A stretch of 60,485 nt of DNA from a virus: positions 1 through 60,485 of the IMG/VR virus record IMGVR_UViG_3300022074_004529; one strand, written 5' to 3'. Below, piece after piece: positions 24,886 to 32,779 of the stretch (position 1 is its first letter; every line of letters begins with the position of its first letter). The notes beneath the pieces were generated by a model. That model saw only the letters and a list, made by a program, of their open reading frames with translations. It searched no databases and had not been told where the DNA came from. The translations under genes and the position numbers were made by a program.

Positions 24886-25334
24886 CCTTCAGGCCAATCT
24901 TCATGTTTCATGTCTGGGTTAAATGTAATACTTCCCTCACACTGTTGTTCAAAGGGATCTTTAGAGAAATCTGCTGTCTTAAATGCACTATCAGGTGGTG
25001 GTGTATCTAATAGTGTTTGATCATCTTTGTAGTCTTTGCTAGGCCCGCTAAACATTTCAACAACGTTTGGTACTGCGGCTACTACATAATGCTTATCAAT
25101 ATAAAAGCCAATTGGTTCAAGTGCCTGTCTAATTTGTTCTGTAATTTCACCAGGACCATATACCCAACCCATATCTTCTCTGTGTGGCACTTCTCTAATA
25201 CAGATACTTACTTGTCCTGTTTTAGTCATTGCACGTTTAAAAACTTCCGTATCTTCCTTAGTCCAAGGATTAAAGATACCCAGCATCATTACTGTTTCAC
25301 CCTTGTACTGAAATTTAGAATCTCTATCTGCCAT
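24882..25334 (-). CDS. Nucleotidyltransferase-like protein with degenerate HxGH motif
   Basis: A 150-residue protein whose N terminus (MMLGIFNPWTKEDTEVFKRA) follows the alpha/beta phosphodiester nucleotidyltransferase pattern GRFQPWHxGHxxLF. The two catalytic histidines are replaced: WTKED stands where WHxGH is expected. The next strand (GQVSICIREVPH) and a later VVAAVPNVVEMFSG also fit that fold. It probably arose from an active cytidylyl/adenylyltransferase and may now bind nucleotides without catalysis. Confidence 0.5.
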   Translation of the reverse strand: MADRDSKFQYKGETVMMLGIFNPWTKEDTEVFKRAMTKTGQVSICIREVPHREDMGWVYGPGEITEQIRQALEPIGFYIDKHYVVAAVPNVVEMFSGPSKDYKDDQTLLDTPPPDSAFKTADFSKDPFEQQCEGSITFNPDMKHEDWPEG

Positions 25335-25517
25335 CTAGTCCTCCTTTTTTCTAATGCTATAGCCGTGATCTAGCTCTTCCCATATAAGAGTATCACCAGT
25401 ATCCCAACCAACTTGATCAAGTGCATCTGGTGGGAACTCTACAAAGAGCTCTTTAGTCTTACCATTTTCTTGTACAGTTACAATCCAACTATTGTCACCA
25501 GTCTTTTGATATTTCAT
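25335..25517 (-). CDS. Small AbrB/MazE-like beta-barrel protein
   Basis: A 60-residue protein: NSWIVTVQENGKTKELFVEFP, ALDQVGWDTGDTLIWEELD, then YSIRKK. The LP-x-x-x-LxxxGWxxGDxLxW pattern is that of swapped-hairpin AbrB-like domains, which bind DNA as dimers. It may be a small regulator. It overlaps the thioesterase gene as ATGA. Confidence 0.6.
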   Translation of the reverse strand: MKYQKTGDNSWIVTVQENGKTKELFVEFPPDALDQVGWDTGDTLIWEELDHGYSIRKKED

Positions 25518-25879
25518 TTCTTTTTCCCATGTGGAGCAGGCTTGCCATCAGGACCCAAGTTAACAAATACAATACTATCTACACTTGTAATAGTTCTTTC
25601 TGTACGTTTGTTTCTTACATCACATTTGATAGTGATACTTGTGTGTCCTAACTTAACTGTCTCCATTCCTATTTCAATAATGTCACCACGTATAGCACTG
25701 TGTTTAAAATCAATGTTACTCATGCTACGTGTAACAACTCTATCATTATCTAATTGGCAACTACAATAAATGTATGCCTCTTCATCAATCCAGTCTAATA
25801 CTCTGCCACCAAACAATGTGCCATTACTATTAAGATCCTTATGGGCAATCATCTTTCGTGTAAAGTACTTCATCTTCAT
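25514..25879 (-). CDS. Acyl-CoA thioesterase, hotdog fold (YciA/BFIT type)
   Basis: A 121-residue hotdog protein. The N-terminal LNSNGTLFGGRVLDWIDEEAY holds the Asn/Gly-Gly...Asp active-site helix of YciA-type acyl-CoA thioesterases; the later VVTRSMSNIDF and GDIIEIG strands complete the fold. It hydrolyses acyl-CoA to free acid and CoA. Why a phage would carry it is unclear. It lies between thymidine kinase and the AbrB-like gene. Confidence 0.8.
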   Translation of the reverse strand: MKMKYFTRKMIAHKDLNSNGTLFGGRVLDWIDEEAYIYCSCQLDNDRVVTRSMSNIDFKHSAIRGDIIEIGMETVKLGHTSITIKCDVRNKRTERTITSVDSIVFVNLGPDGKPAPHGKKK

Positions 25880-26496
25880 TTAGGTTCCCAATGCTCATGG
25901 CATCTCGGTTCATAATCATCAACACCACCTATTGCTACACGTGATGTCTTTCTACTAAGCCGTTGTGTCTTGGCCGCATCCTTACCACATATGTTACAGA
26001 AGGCACGAATTTTTAACACTTCATCTGCTAGTGCTAATAACCTTGCGGTTGATTCAAATGGTACGCCTCTGCTATCCTGATCAAGTCCTGCAACTACTAC
26101 ATTAACGCCATTGCGTAGAGCTTCTTCAACGAACCATATAGATTCTTTTGCATCAAAGAACTGTACTTCATCAATAAAAACTGTATGAAAATTATACGGC
26201 ATAATTGTATAATTGTCTTTTACAAGTTCTAAATCAATAACTGCTATTGCTTCATGGCTTAAATGGTTGTGAGTTACAATGTTCTTAACATCGTACCTAT
26301 CATCAATATGTGGTTTAATCGCTAGTACTGGTTTACCACTATGTTCTAAAAATAATAAACGTTTAAGTAGTTCACTGCTTTTACCGGCAAACATAGGTCC
26401 ACTAATTACTTCTAGTTTACCACGAGGGTAACCTCTACCTACGCCCGAAGCTTCATCAACATCTTCGGGTATGTTAAAGATCATTGAGTTGTTCAT
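25876..26496 (-). CDS. tdk: Thymidine kinase, type II
   Basis: A 206-residue enzyme phosphorylating thymidine with ATP. It has Walker A SGPMFAGKSSELL, the DEVQFF motif (FIDEVQFFD), the lasso-region GLDQDSRG and a C-terminal zinc site with CNICGKDA and CHEH. The length is normal. It supports nucleotide salvage for phage DNA synthesis. Confidence 0.92.
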   Translation of the reverse strand: MNNSMIFNIPEDVDEASGVGRGYPRGKLEVISGPMFAGKSSELLKRLLFLEHSGKPVLAIKPHIDDRYDVKNIVTHNHLSHEAIAVIDLELVKDNYTIMPYNFHTVFIDEVQFFDAKESIWFVEEALRNGVNVVVAGLDQDSRGVPFESTARLLALADEVLKIRAFCNICGKDAAKTQRLSRKTSRVAIGGVDDYEPRCHEHWEPK

Positions 26497-27059
26497 GATT
26501 CATACATCAAGTAGCCGTAGCCTTTGCCCGTAGTATCACCGCCCATGTCATTATATACTTCTTCATTATTATATTCAACTTGGTCAATGAATACTTCATT
26601 ATCAATATTGCTTGCAAAAAACTTCAGCTTGGCTGGATCAAATTTATCTGTTACAAATTCACCGCCAAAGAAAGTACCTTTCTCTGAACTCCAACCTTTG
26701 AATACATATCCTTCATGTTCGCCTGGATCATAAAACTCTGTCTTTTCACTTTCTGGATCATCAGTTGTCCATACTTCGTTGCCATCTTCATCTGTTACTG
26801 TAACAGTACAGTTATCCTGAAGTGCTGAACAACAATGTACAATATCATCTATCTCATACCAGTTACCTAAGAATCTAGGATCTTCATCATCAGTTACAGG
26901 ATTACCTTCCTCGTCGCTCCAAGGATCCCAAAACAAATGACTGTGAAGTTCTTCAGACTCTCTATCAGCATGATCAATCCAAAAATCATATTGGGCTTTA
27001 GTGAGCTTGCCCATAACAATCTCTCCACCGTAGCCTCTAATTTCTATTTCATACTTCAT
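26493..27059 (-). CDS. Hypothetical acidic protein
   Basis: A 188-residue, strongly acidic protein. Near the N terminus is YGGEIVMGKLTKAQYDFWID, in the middle TVTVTDEDGNEVWTTDD, and it ends in TTGKGYGYLMYES. No family is recognised. The acidity and beta-rich pattern could suggest DNA mimicry or a soluble structural accessory; neither is shown. Confidence 0.55.
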   Translation of the reverse strand: MKYEIEIRGYGGEIVMGKLTKAQYDFWIDHADRESEELHSHLFWDPWSDEEGNPVTDDEDPRFLGNWYEIDDIVHCCSALQDNCTVTVTDEDGNEVWTTDDPESEKTEFYDPGEHEGYVFKGWSSEKGTFFGGEFVTDKFDPAKLKFFASNIDNEVFIDQVEYNNEEVYNDMGGDTTGKGYGYLMYES

Positions 27060-27064
27060 TTTGC

Positions 27065-27271
27065 TTACTCCGCGAGTTTCCTTAACATAAGTTTGTGTTG
27101 TATGCGTGTTTCAATATTAAGAGCCTTTCGCTTTTCAGGATACATCTCACAAATTTCATCTATGATTTCACTAATAACTTCTAACCTTAGTGCTATGTCT
27201 TCATAAACAGATTCAAGATAATCTACCTGCATTTGTTGTTCGCTTTTGGCATCTTTGTTATTAAACAACAC
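27065..27271 (-). CDS. Hypothetical helical protein, GTG start
   Basis: A 68-residue protein, nearly all helix (YLESVYEDIALRLEVISEII) with heptad-like leucine/isoleucine spacing. The GTG start overlaps the upstream TAG as TAGTG, with GGTAAG a few bases before. No family is recognised. Confidence 0.5.
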   Translation of the reverse strand: MLFNNKDAKSEQQMQVDYLESVYEDIALRLEVISEIIDEICEMYPEKRKALNIETRIQHKLMLRKLAE

Positions 27272-27795
27272 TAGTACTTACCATAGTCACGTTCACCTTC
27301 CCATGGAAACACAATCCAAACTGGATTTTCTTCTTTGTTAATTTCCAGGGCAGTATAATCAAGTGTATCAAAATTACTTACGGCATTGTCAATCAAACAG
27401 GCTGTTCTTACATTGTTACCCCAAGCATCATCTGCTCTCCAGTCTTCTCTAATCCAACTAAGAGTCTTGCCTGTATCATTAATATCATCTATAATAAGAA
27501 TGTTCTTTTTATAATGATCGCCTGTTACACCTTTAGGACCTTCGCCCCTAGCATCATGTGCCATCCAACCACTGGATTCAGGACCTGTATAGTTTCCACC
27601 AGTATCTCTAAATCTTACATCAAGTGCATACATTGGAATGCCTGTGCTATTAGATAAAATAGTGGCTGGAACCAATCCTCCGCGTGTTAGTCCTACTATA
27701 TAATCTGGTTTCCAGTTGTCCACGAACATGAGGTTATTAATAACCTGGATCATATGTTCAATATCTTTCCAGGTGTAATGTACTTTCTTAGTCAT
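27271..27795 (-). CDS. Phosphoribosyltransferase (type I PRTase)
   Basis: A 174-residue protein with the PRPP-binding motif ILIIDDINDTGKT near residue 105-117, the N-terminal YIVGLTRGGLVPA (PPi loop) and a hood region with LDVRFRD. It most resembles hypoxanthine/xanthine-guanine phosphoribosyltransferases, but the base specificity cannot be read. It is a likely nucleotide-salvage gene near thymidine kinase. Confidence 0.85.
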   Translation of the reverse strand: MTKKVHYTWKDIEHMIQVINNLMFVDNWKPDYIVGLTRGGLVPATILSNSTGIPMYALDVRFRDTGGNYTGPESSGWMAHDARGEGPKGVTGDHYKKNILIIDDINDTGKTLSWIREDWRADDAWGNNVRTACLIDNAVSNFDTLDYTALEINKEENPVWIVFPWEGERDYGKY

Positions 27796-27982
27796 TTTTA
27801 TTAACGCTTTCTATGATAGGTTTAAGTAATTCTTCAGCTTCAGGATATTCTTCATCCATACATTCAACAACCATATCAATGAGATCCAACTTAGTCATCT
27901 CATCATTAATATCAAAATTGAATGGTTCGTATGGTTGATTGAATATGAAGCTATAGCTCATATTATCAAATGGATCAGCCAT
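27788..27982 (-). CDS. Hypothetical small acidic protein
   Basis: A 64-residue acidic protein (MADPFDNMSYSFIFNQPYEP start; C-terminal helix LIDMVVECMDEEYPEAEELL). The start overlaps the stop of the lysine-rich gene upstream as TAATG, and its stop overlaps the PRTase ATG by eight bases. Unknown function. Confidence 0.55.
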   Translation of the reverse strand: MADPFDNMSYSFIFNQPYEPFNFDINDEMTKLDLIDMVVECMDEEYPEAEELLKPIIESVNKND

Positions 27983-28161
27983 TACTTTTTACCTTTTTTG
28001 ATGGTTGCTTTCTTTTTAGGTGCGGCTTTTTTACGTGTCTTTTTTGGTGCCGCCTTAATTACTACAGGACTTGTAGTTGTGCCGTCTTTCTTTGGCTCCT
28101 CTAAATCTTTAACTGCTTCTTTGGGTGTAATACCCATTGCTTTTTTAAACCAATTTAACAT
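27982..28161 (-). CDS. Lysine-rich small protein
   Basis: A 59-residue protein starting MLNWFKKAMGITPKEAVKDL. Its second half is a low-complexity lysine/alanine/proline tail (AAPKKTRKKAAPKKKATIKK) like histone-H1 or nucleoid-protein tails, so DNA or RNA binding is plausible. It has AAAGGAG before the ATG and a strong hairpin 18 bases further upstream. It is TAATG-coupled to the next gene. Confidence 0.6.
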   Translation of the reverse strand: MLNWFKKAMGITPKEAVKDLEEPKKDGTTTSPVVIKAAPKKTRKKAAPKKKATIKKGKK

Positions 28162-28178
28162 TATAATCTCCTTTAAGT

Positions 28179-28203
28179 GAGGAAGGACTCAAAGTCCCTC
28201 CTC
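28179..28203 (-). other. Strong RNA hairpin in intergenic leader
   Basis: An 11-base inverted repeat with a three-base loop (GAGGAAGGACT / AGTCCCTCCTC on the plus strand; the single mismatch can be a G-U pair). It lies between the small membrane protein gene (stop 28217) and the lysine-rich gene (ATG 28161). There is no T-tract on the minus strand, so an mRNA stabiliser, processing site or attenuator is more likely than a simple terminator. Confidence 0.5.
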
Positions 28204-28216
28204 TGGTTTACGAATT

Positions 28217-28447
28217 TTACTTCTTATTCCATATTGCATAAAGTATCCAGATTGCGACTAAGCCCATTAGGCCTTCTGCGCCAAGTGTATTAAGCATAGC
28301 TGAAACGTTTGCTATAATACTCACTTCTGGTAAGAACGGAATTGCTCCTAGACCAAGCACCTCAAGAACCAACATAAGAGCGGCTATTGAAATACCTACA
28401 TCTGCTAGGGCTGATGCCCATCCTTTTACTGTTTTAAGAATATCCAT
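28217..28447 (-). CDS. Small two-helix membrane protein
   Basis: A 76-residue hydrophobic protein with helices near residues 12-40 (ALADVGISIAALMLVLEVLG) and 55-74 (GLMGLVAIWILYAIW). Size and layout resemble phage holins or envelope-modifying peptides, but there is no endolysin beside it. AGGAGG precedes the ATG. Function unknown. Confidence 0.6.
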   Translation of the reverse strand: MDILKTVKGWASALADVGISIAALMLVLEVLGLGAIPFLPEVSIIANVSAMLNTLGAEGLMGLVAIWILYAIWNKK

Positions 28448-28461
28448 TTGATACCTCCTTT

Positions 28462-29154
28462 CTAACGTTGCGTTGTACTATACTCTTGTTGGAGTTTTAC
28501 ATTGTCAATAAATTCTTTCTTGACTGCGTCCTCCTTGAAAGAACCACGCAACACCGTAGTCTGTGTCAAACTGCTATGGGCTCTAATGCCTCTGTTTTCG
28601 CAACAACCATGTGTTGCCTGAACATAAACACCTACGTGCTCTGTTCCAGTTTCTTTTTGAATTGCATTTGCGATCATAACATTTAGATCTTCTTGCAATG
28701 TCCCTCGCATGGCACACCACTGTGCGATACGAGTATACTTACTCAATCCTAATAGTTTAGGACCTGCAATAATACCTATGTATGCCACACCTCTCACTGT
28801 TTGGTGATGGTGCGAACACAGGCTAGTAAGTTCACTTCTAACAACCAACATGCCTTCATAGCCACCTTCAATATAATTTGGAAAACTACTTGGGTTGGGC
28901 ATAGGATCATATCTACCAGACATAATCTCATTGATATACATCTTAGCCATACGTCTGCCAGTATCCATACTATTAGGATCTGTCTTTGTGTCAATCAACA
29001 AATGTTGCAATACGTTCTCAAATGCCTCTGTTGCCTCGTCAATTAATTCTTGCTTTTCACCTTCTTCAATGTAATCAGCAATGTTGTCGTTAGCCCAATA
29101 CCTAACGTTGTTAGCTTCTAATCTCTCACGGATCTTATCGGAAGTCTTTCTCAT
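28462..29154 (-). CDS. folE: GTP cyclohydrolase I
   Basis: A 230-residue enzyme converting GTP to dihydroneopterin triphosphate. Zinc ligands are seen as C113-S-H-H116 in SLCSHHHQTV and C184/C185 in THGCCENRG; GVAYIGIIAG matches the family core. Phages use FolE as the first step to 7-deazaguanine bases; queD, queE and dpdA-like genes lie within 10 kb. Length is normal. Confidence 0.92.
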   Translation of the reverse strand: MRKTSDKIRERLEANNVRYWANDNIADYIEEGEKQELIDEATEAFENVLQHLLIDTKTDPNSMDTGRRMAKMYINEIMSGRYDPMPNPSSFPNYIEGGYEGMLVVRSELTSLCSHHHQTVRGVAYIGIIAGPKLLGLSKYTRIAQWCAMRGTLQEDLNVMIANAIQKETGTEHVGVYVQATHGCCENRGIRAHSSLTQTTVLRGSFKEDAVKKEFIDNVKLQQEYSTTQR

Positions 29155-30206
29155 GTACTTTGTTCCTTTATTTTGTTGTATAATTTATCACCACAAAAGA
29201 AGTCCGTAAGAGTATTTACTACTTTTTGGCTTATTTCAGGGTGATTATTGCTTTCTAATAGCGTTTTCATGTGCAATACGAGCTCGTCTTTGTGTTCTAG
29301 ATATGCATCAAAGCTCTCTGTCCATTCACTTGGATAGAGTACTTCTGGAATAGCCATCTCACTATATGACAATCTGTCTGGCACAAAAGGCGTTGCTCCT
29401 AATAGAGCACCTTCATACCAACTAATGCCTAGTGTTTCCTGTAGGTTTGCACTAAACACCATTTTACTTTTTGCAAGCAATTCGTGATATTCATTCTTTG
29501 TTAATTGTTTTTCCTGAGCAGTAATAAACTCATAGTCAGGAAAACTATTAGCAAGGTCTACAAAAATATCATGTTGTTTCTCAGGTGCAATCCTATGTGG
29601 GAATAACACAATATTTTCTTTGCTGTCTGGATTATGATGGCTGAGGATCTCTGTAAGATATTCCATAGGCCAACCCACACGATGCATTTTGTCTGGGTCT
29701 AATGCATAGTTTTCATCAAATGCATCTGTAAACATATCAATGTGAAAGTCTGTAGCAAAGAAGTTATCATCATAACATTCATACATTGACATTTCAGCAT
29801 GTCTAACCCACTTAGCATCTCCAATTAGTCTGCCGAGAAAATCCTGTGTATCATAACTACCTGCATGCCACATGCCCCCGATAGTAATATCGATATTAAG
29901 TAGGCTGGCCATGTATCGTAACTGAATGACAGTAGGATTCCAAGCATCTGTATACAGAAAATAATCACCATCATGTATTTTACCTTCGCAAAATAGTGTG
30001 GCAATTTGTTGTAGTTGGTTTGACTTGTAAACATTGGTTCCTCCGAAGTTGAGGAACGCACCCGGCGTAGTGGCATGTGGAATTTCTCCTCCGCTAATTA
30101 CCTTCACCTTCTGGTTCGTTTTATTTTTTAACTGAACCGGAAGATGAGTCTTCCATTGGGCTGTGTAACGTGTGTCCACAGCCTCTATGTCTACTACATA
30201 TATCAT
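29151..30206 (-). CDS. Glycosyltransferase, GT-B (GT4-like)
   Basis: A 351-residue protein. The C-terminal half has LFPHRIAPEKQHDIFVDLA and SANLQETLGISWYEGALLG, the donor-binding E-x7-E region of GT4 enzymes. The N-terminal half is the acceptor domain. The true start is ATG at 30206, overlapping the upstream TGA as ATGA. It sits inside the FolE-QueD block, where a sugar could be attached to a modified base or to a virion or host glycan; either is inference. Confidence 0.7.
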   Translation of the reverse strand: MIYVVDIEAVDTRYTAQWKTHLPVQLKNKTNQKVKVISGGEIPHATTPGAFLNFGGTNVYKSNQLQQIATLFCEGKIHDGDYFLYTDAWNPTVIQLRYMASLLNIDITIGGMWHAGSYDTQDFLGRLIGDAKWVRHAEMSMYECYDDNFFATDFHIDMFTDAFDENYALDPDKMHRVGWPMEYLTEILSHHNPDSKENIVLFPHRIAPEKQHDIFVDLANSFPDYEFITAQEKQLTKNEYHELLAKSKMVFSANLQETLGISWYEGALLGATPFVPDRLSYSEMAIPEVLYPSEWTESFDAYLEHKDELVLHMKTLLESNNHPEISQKVVNTLTDFFCGDKLYNKIKEQST

Positions 30207-30529
30207 GTAGCAAACATTTCCAACCACCCAGTAGGTTTCACTGCGTACTGCAATCTTCCTACATGGATTTTAAGTTTCTTAGGAGTACGATCTCTGTGGA
30301 TCTGTACACTAATATCGAAAGTAACGGCATTTTCTTTGTCGCTACTTACAATGTTGAAAGCATAAACTTTATGTGCTTTCTTAAGATCACCTAGGAATGC
30401 TTGAAACAATCCAGTAACCTTTACTGTGTCGGCTTCATTAAACATGTAGCCATCATATGGCTTCATAACCTTTAGAAGATCAAACTTGATATCCTGTAGG
30501 TTATAAGAACCTGAAATAAAAACACTCAT
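30203..30529 (-). CDS. Hypothetical protein
   Basis: A 108-residue protein with FDLLKVMKPYDGYMFNEADT, AFNIVSSDKENAVTFDISVQ and GRLQYAVKPTGW. A mixed alpha/beta fold is likely. No family is recognised. It lies one base downstream of queD and is ATGA-coupled to the glycosyltransferase, so it may belong to the deazaguanine/modification unit. Confidence 0.55.
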   Translation of the reverse strand: MSVFISGSYNLQDIKFDLLKVMKPYDGYMFNEADTVKVTGLFQAFLGDLKKAHKVYAFNIVSSDKENAVTFDISVQIHRDRTPKKLKIHVGRLQYAVKPTGWLEMFAT

Positions 30530-30530
30530 C

Positions 30531-30914
30531 TTAATTTCCTTTGAATGTTAGTGTTGCGCCGTTTTCGTCATCTTCAGACACTGTAATCTCAATGTCGCGT
30601 CCTGGATGCTTTTTGTGAATTTGAAATGCTAGTGCTTCAGCAATCATCTCACATGATTTGTAGTCTAGTTCAAGAGTTTTTTCACTGTATAGTTTTTCCA
30701 ACCAACGTTTAAACTGGATGAATTCAATATCTCTATCATCATGAAATACTTCAATTGCTACCTTAAAATGAAAGATGTGTCTATGTGGATAACCCAAAAA
30801 GGATACATCATATTCATCACCTGTTGCTAGGTTAGGATCTTCAAGGGCGGCTGGATATTTATGAATGCCTTCCTTTGCAAACTTAACCCAGATCATTCTT
30901 TTTGTTGGTTGCAT
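30531..30914 (-). CDS. queD: 6-carboxytetrahydropterin synthase-like protein
   Basis: A 127-residue protein with zinc-ligand-like His18 (GIHKYPAA) and H44-R-H46 (GYPHRHIFHFKVAIEV), LDYKSCEMIAEAL, and a C-terminal SEDDENGATLTF. This is the QueD fold and order. The catalytic cysteine normally following the first histidine block (HKCxxLHGH) is not there; Cys88 is the only candidate. It resembles the QueD-like proteins of marine T4-like phages. It would act between FolE and QueE. Confidence 0.75.
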   Translation of the reverse strand: MQPTKRMIWVKFAKEGIHKYPAALEDPNLATGDEYDVSFLGYPHRHIFHFKVAIEVFHDDRDIEFIQFKRWLEKLYSEKTLELDYKSCEMIAEALAFQIHKKHPGRDIEITVSEDDENGATLTFKGN

Positions 30915-30916
30915 AA

Positions 30917-31102
30917 TTACTCCTGCTCTTCACCAGTTTGTTTACGTAAGATTTTTAGAATTTCCCAGAGCTTCCAATCCATTGCTTCTGCGTACTTCAT
31001 AAACTTCTCAATAGTTTCACTGTCCATTGTGATGTCTTTGGAGATAACGCCTTCTTCAGTAGTTTTGTCTGGTTCATCCATGAGCCTAATTTTCTTGGCC
31101 AT
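30917..31102 (-). CDS. Hypothetical small protein
   Basis: A 61-residue protein starting MAKKIRLMDEP, then two helices (SETIEKFMKYAEAMDWKLWE). ATG at 31102 is preferred over the earlier GTG because AGGAG sits eight bases before it. It lies two bases upstream of queD. Unknown function. Confidence 0.55.
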   Translation of the reverse strand: MAKKIRLMDEPDKTTEEGVISKDITMDSETIEKFMKYAEAMDWKLWEILKILRKQTGEEQE

Positions 31103-31280
31103 GTTCACTTCTCCTTTGTTTAAGTGTGTTAATCTCGTCTTTTAGAGTTAACTTGTCTTTCTTCATTTGTGCTAGATCTTCATAGCCTTCAGTATACATG
31201 TCAGCTATGTTTTTGTCAAGTGCTCTATGTCTAGCTTCTAGTGCCTTGATTCTATTCTCGAGCTTTTCGAGTGTTACCAT
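31086..31280 (-). CDS. Small coiled-coil protein, DUF465/YdcH-like
   Basis: A 64-residue coiled-coil. LENRIKALEARHRALDKNI and LAQMKKDKLTLKDEINTLKQ match the short DUF465 pattern (H-xx-LD-x-I ... L-K-KxKLxLKDxI). The function of that family is unknown. It is TAATG-coupled to the DpdA-like gene. Its coding sequence contains a good TTGACA-N17-TATACT promoter (31191-31219). Confidence 0.65.
   Translation of the reverse strand: MVTLEKLENRIKALEARHRALDKNIADMYTEGYEDLAQMKKDKLTLKDEINTLKQRRSEHGQEN
31191..31219 (-). promoter_or_regulatory. Possible internal promoter ahead of queD
   Basis: TTGACA (31219-31214), a 17-base spacer, then TATACT (31196-31191), inside the small coiled-coil gene. It could give separate early expression of the 61-residue gene and queD. 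The match could be chance in AT-rich coding DNA. Confidence 0.4.
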
Positions 31281-32779
31281 TATACCGTCTCCAGTAGTTG
31301 ATGTGCCTCTTCTTCATCCTCTGTAGTAAATTCAGTATCACTATCAAGCTCTTCAACCTCTACTTCAAACAGGCTGTTAAAACTATTTGTGCTTGTAGCA
31401 AGTGTCTTCTTACCATTAAAGTTAGCAAGCATTGGAGCCGCCTCTTCTAACATACTGTAAGGAGTTTCACTTTTAAACAAGTCCTGAATAAACTGTGTGA
31501 TGTATAGAATATCACGTGGCACCCAAGGACTAAACTGTTCTTCTTTGCTACTGCTCTTTAGTTTACGCCAATGCTTATGTTGTAAACTATGCATCTGCAT
31601 CTCTGCATCAACAAGTTCATTTGCACGTTGTACAGATTCAATATGTTGATATACATTGTGAGCCATTAGCAAGAAGTAAGTTAGACTATCCCAACTTGTT
31701 TTGCCTTCTTTGCCAATTTTATTAAGCATACCTGGCTTATACCAACAAACATCTCCCATTGAAAGCCTATCACCAATAGGACTTGTCCACGGAAACTGAA
31801 TGTCTGTACCTGCTAGTCGCTTATCATCAATCGCACTATCCATAACATAGCCAAACCTATCTGACTTATGAACGTGCTGAGTATACATCTGTCCTTTTGC
31901 TGTCGCAATAAAAGGAGATGCACAATCAAACATGACTTCAATATCCTCGTTAACTGTTTCACGTAGGGCTCGCTTAACCGCTGTCAATGCAACTGCCCAA
32001 TCCAGTTTACTTGTACCAAGGAAGTGTAGCACATCACGCTCACCTTTTTCTAATAACTTCTCATCACGAAGTTTAAGTAAGTGATGTAGCATAATGTTGA
32101 TGTCATACTTTGTAGCACCACCAAATGCAAAGCCTTCAAACGGAAGATGCTTTACTGTATCAATCCAAGTATCTGCCTCTGCTTTATCTCTACCTTGTAA
32201 AACATTTAGATACTTTGTATTACCTTTACGGTTCTTTACGAACCAATTACAATTATGTAATGTATAATCCAAACACTGACGGAAGTCCTTAATGCCTGTC
32301 TTTTGCTTATAAGGTTCACTTGCCGCCATTGTAGGAATATCTAGAATCATACTGTAATCAGCAGTATGTTCTAACCAATTTAAAATAGTATGCCTGAGGC
32401 TATCATCACTTTTAAAGTTAGCCCAGTCACATTGTATCACACCTTTAATAATCTGGAAACCACCTGAGTCACCAAGTATAAAAGTATTAGGCCTATCTCT
32501 TTCTTGCACCATATTATCGTGCTTGTCTGCCTTTGACAAATCTAGCTGGGCGTGACCAGCACTATACAAACCCCACTTGTAAGTGTAGTATGCATCTTGC
32601 TTTAGGAAGTCACACCCATCTAGACCGTCTTCAAAGCGAGCAGGGATTCGTTCGGGGGGAAAGAATGAATCACCTTGCTCGCGGTACCTGCTAATAGTTC
32701 TATCATAGAAACTACTAATGCTAGGCAGGAATACAGAATAGTCCTTATTACGTTCTGTTAAATTTACTTTATGTGCCAT
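31280..32779 (-). CDS. dpdA: DpdA-like DNA (or tRNA) guanine transglycosylase
   Basis: A 499-residue protein with the TGT-family active site: D104-SGGFQ (FILGDSGGFQII), GFAFGGATK, HFLGTS and the nucleophile region MFDCASP (Asp285). The C-terminal CxCxxC zinc motif of tRNA enzymes is not seen, and there is a long C-terminal extension, as in phage DpdA proteins that swap guanine in DNA for a 7-deazaguanine. It follows the sliding clamp by zero bases. Substrate (DNA rather than tRNA) is inferred from the gene set. Confidence 0.75.
   Translation of the reverse strand: MAHKVNLTERNKDYSVFLPSISSFYDRTISRYREQGDSFFPPERIPARFEDGLDGCDFLKQDAYYTYKWGLYSAGHAQLDLSKADKHDNMVQERDRPNTFILGDSGGFQIIKGVIQCDWANFKSDDSLRHTILNWLEHTADYSMILDIPTMAASEPYKQKTGIKDFRQCLDYTLHNCNWFVKNRKGNTKYLNVLQGRDKAEADTWIDTVKHLPFEGFAFGGATKYDINIMLHHLLKLRDEKLLEKGERDVLHFLGTSKLDWAVALTAVKRALRETVNEDIEVMFDCASPFIATAKGQMYTQHVHKSDRFGYVMDSAIDDKRLAGTDIQFPWTSPIGDRLSMGDVCWYKPGMLNKIGKEGKTSWDSLTYFLLMAHNVYQHIESVQRANELVDAEMQMHSLQHKHWRKLKSSSKEEQFSPWVPRDILYITQFIQDLFKSETPYSMLEEAAPMLANFNGKKTLATSTNSFNSLFEVEVEELDSDTEFTTEDEEEAHQLLETV

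Noticed and set aside
28481-28509. TTGACA near the 3' end of folE as promoter for the small membrane protein gene
   Set aside because: At 17 bases the -10 would be GAGTAT; a better TATAGT needs a 20-base spacer. Too weak to list as a promoter.
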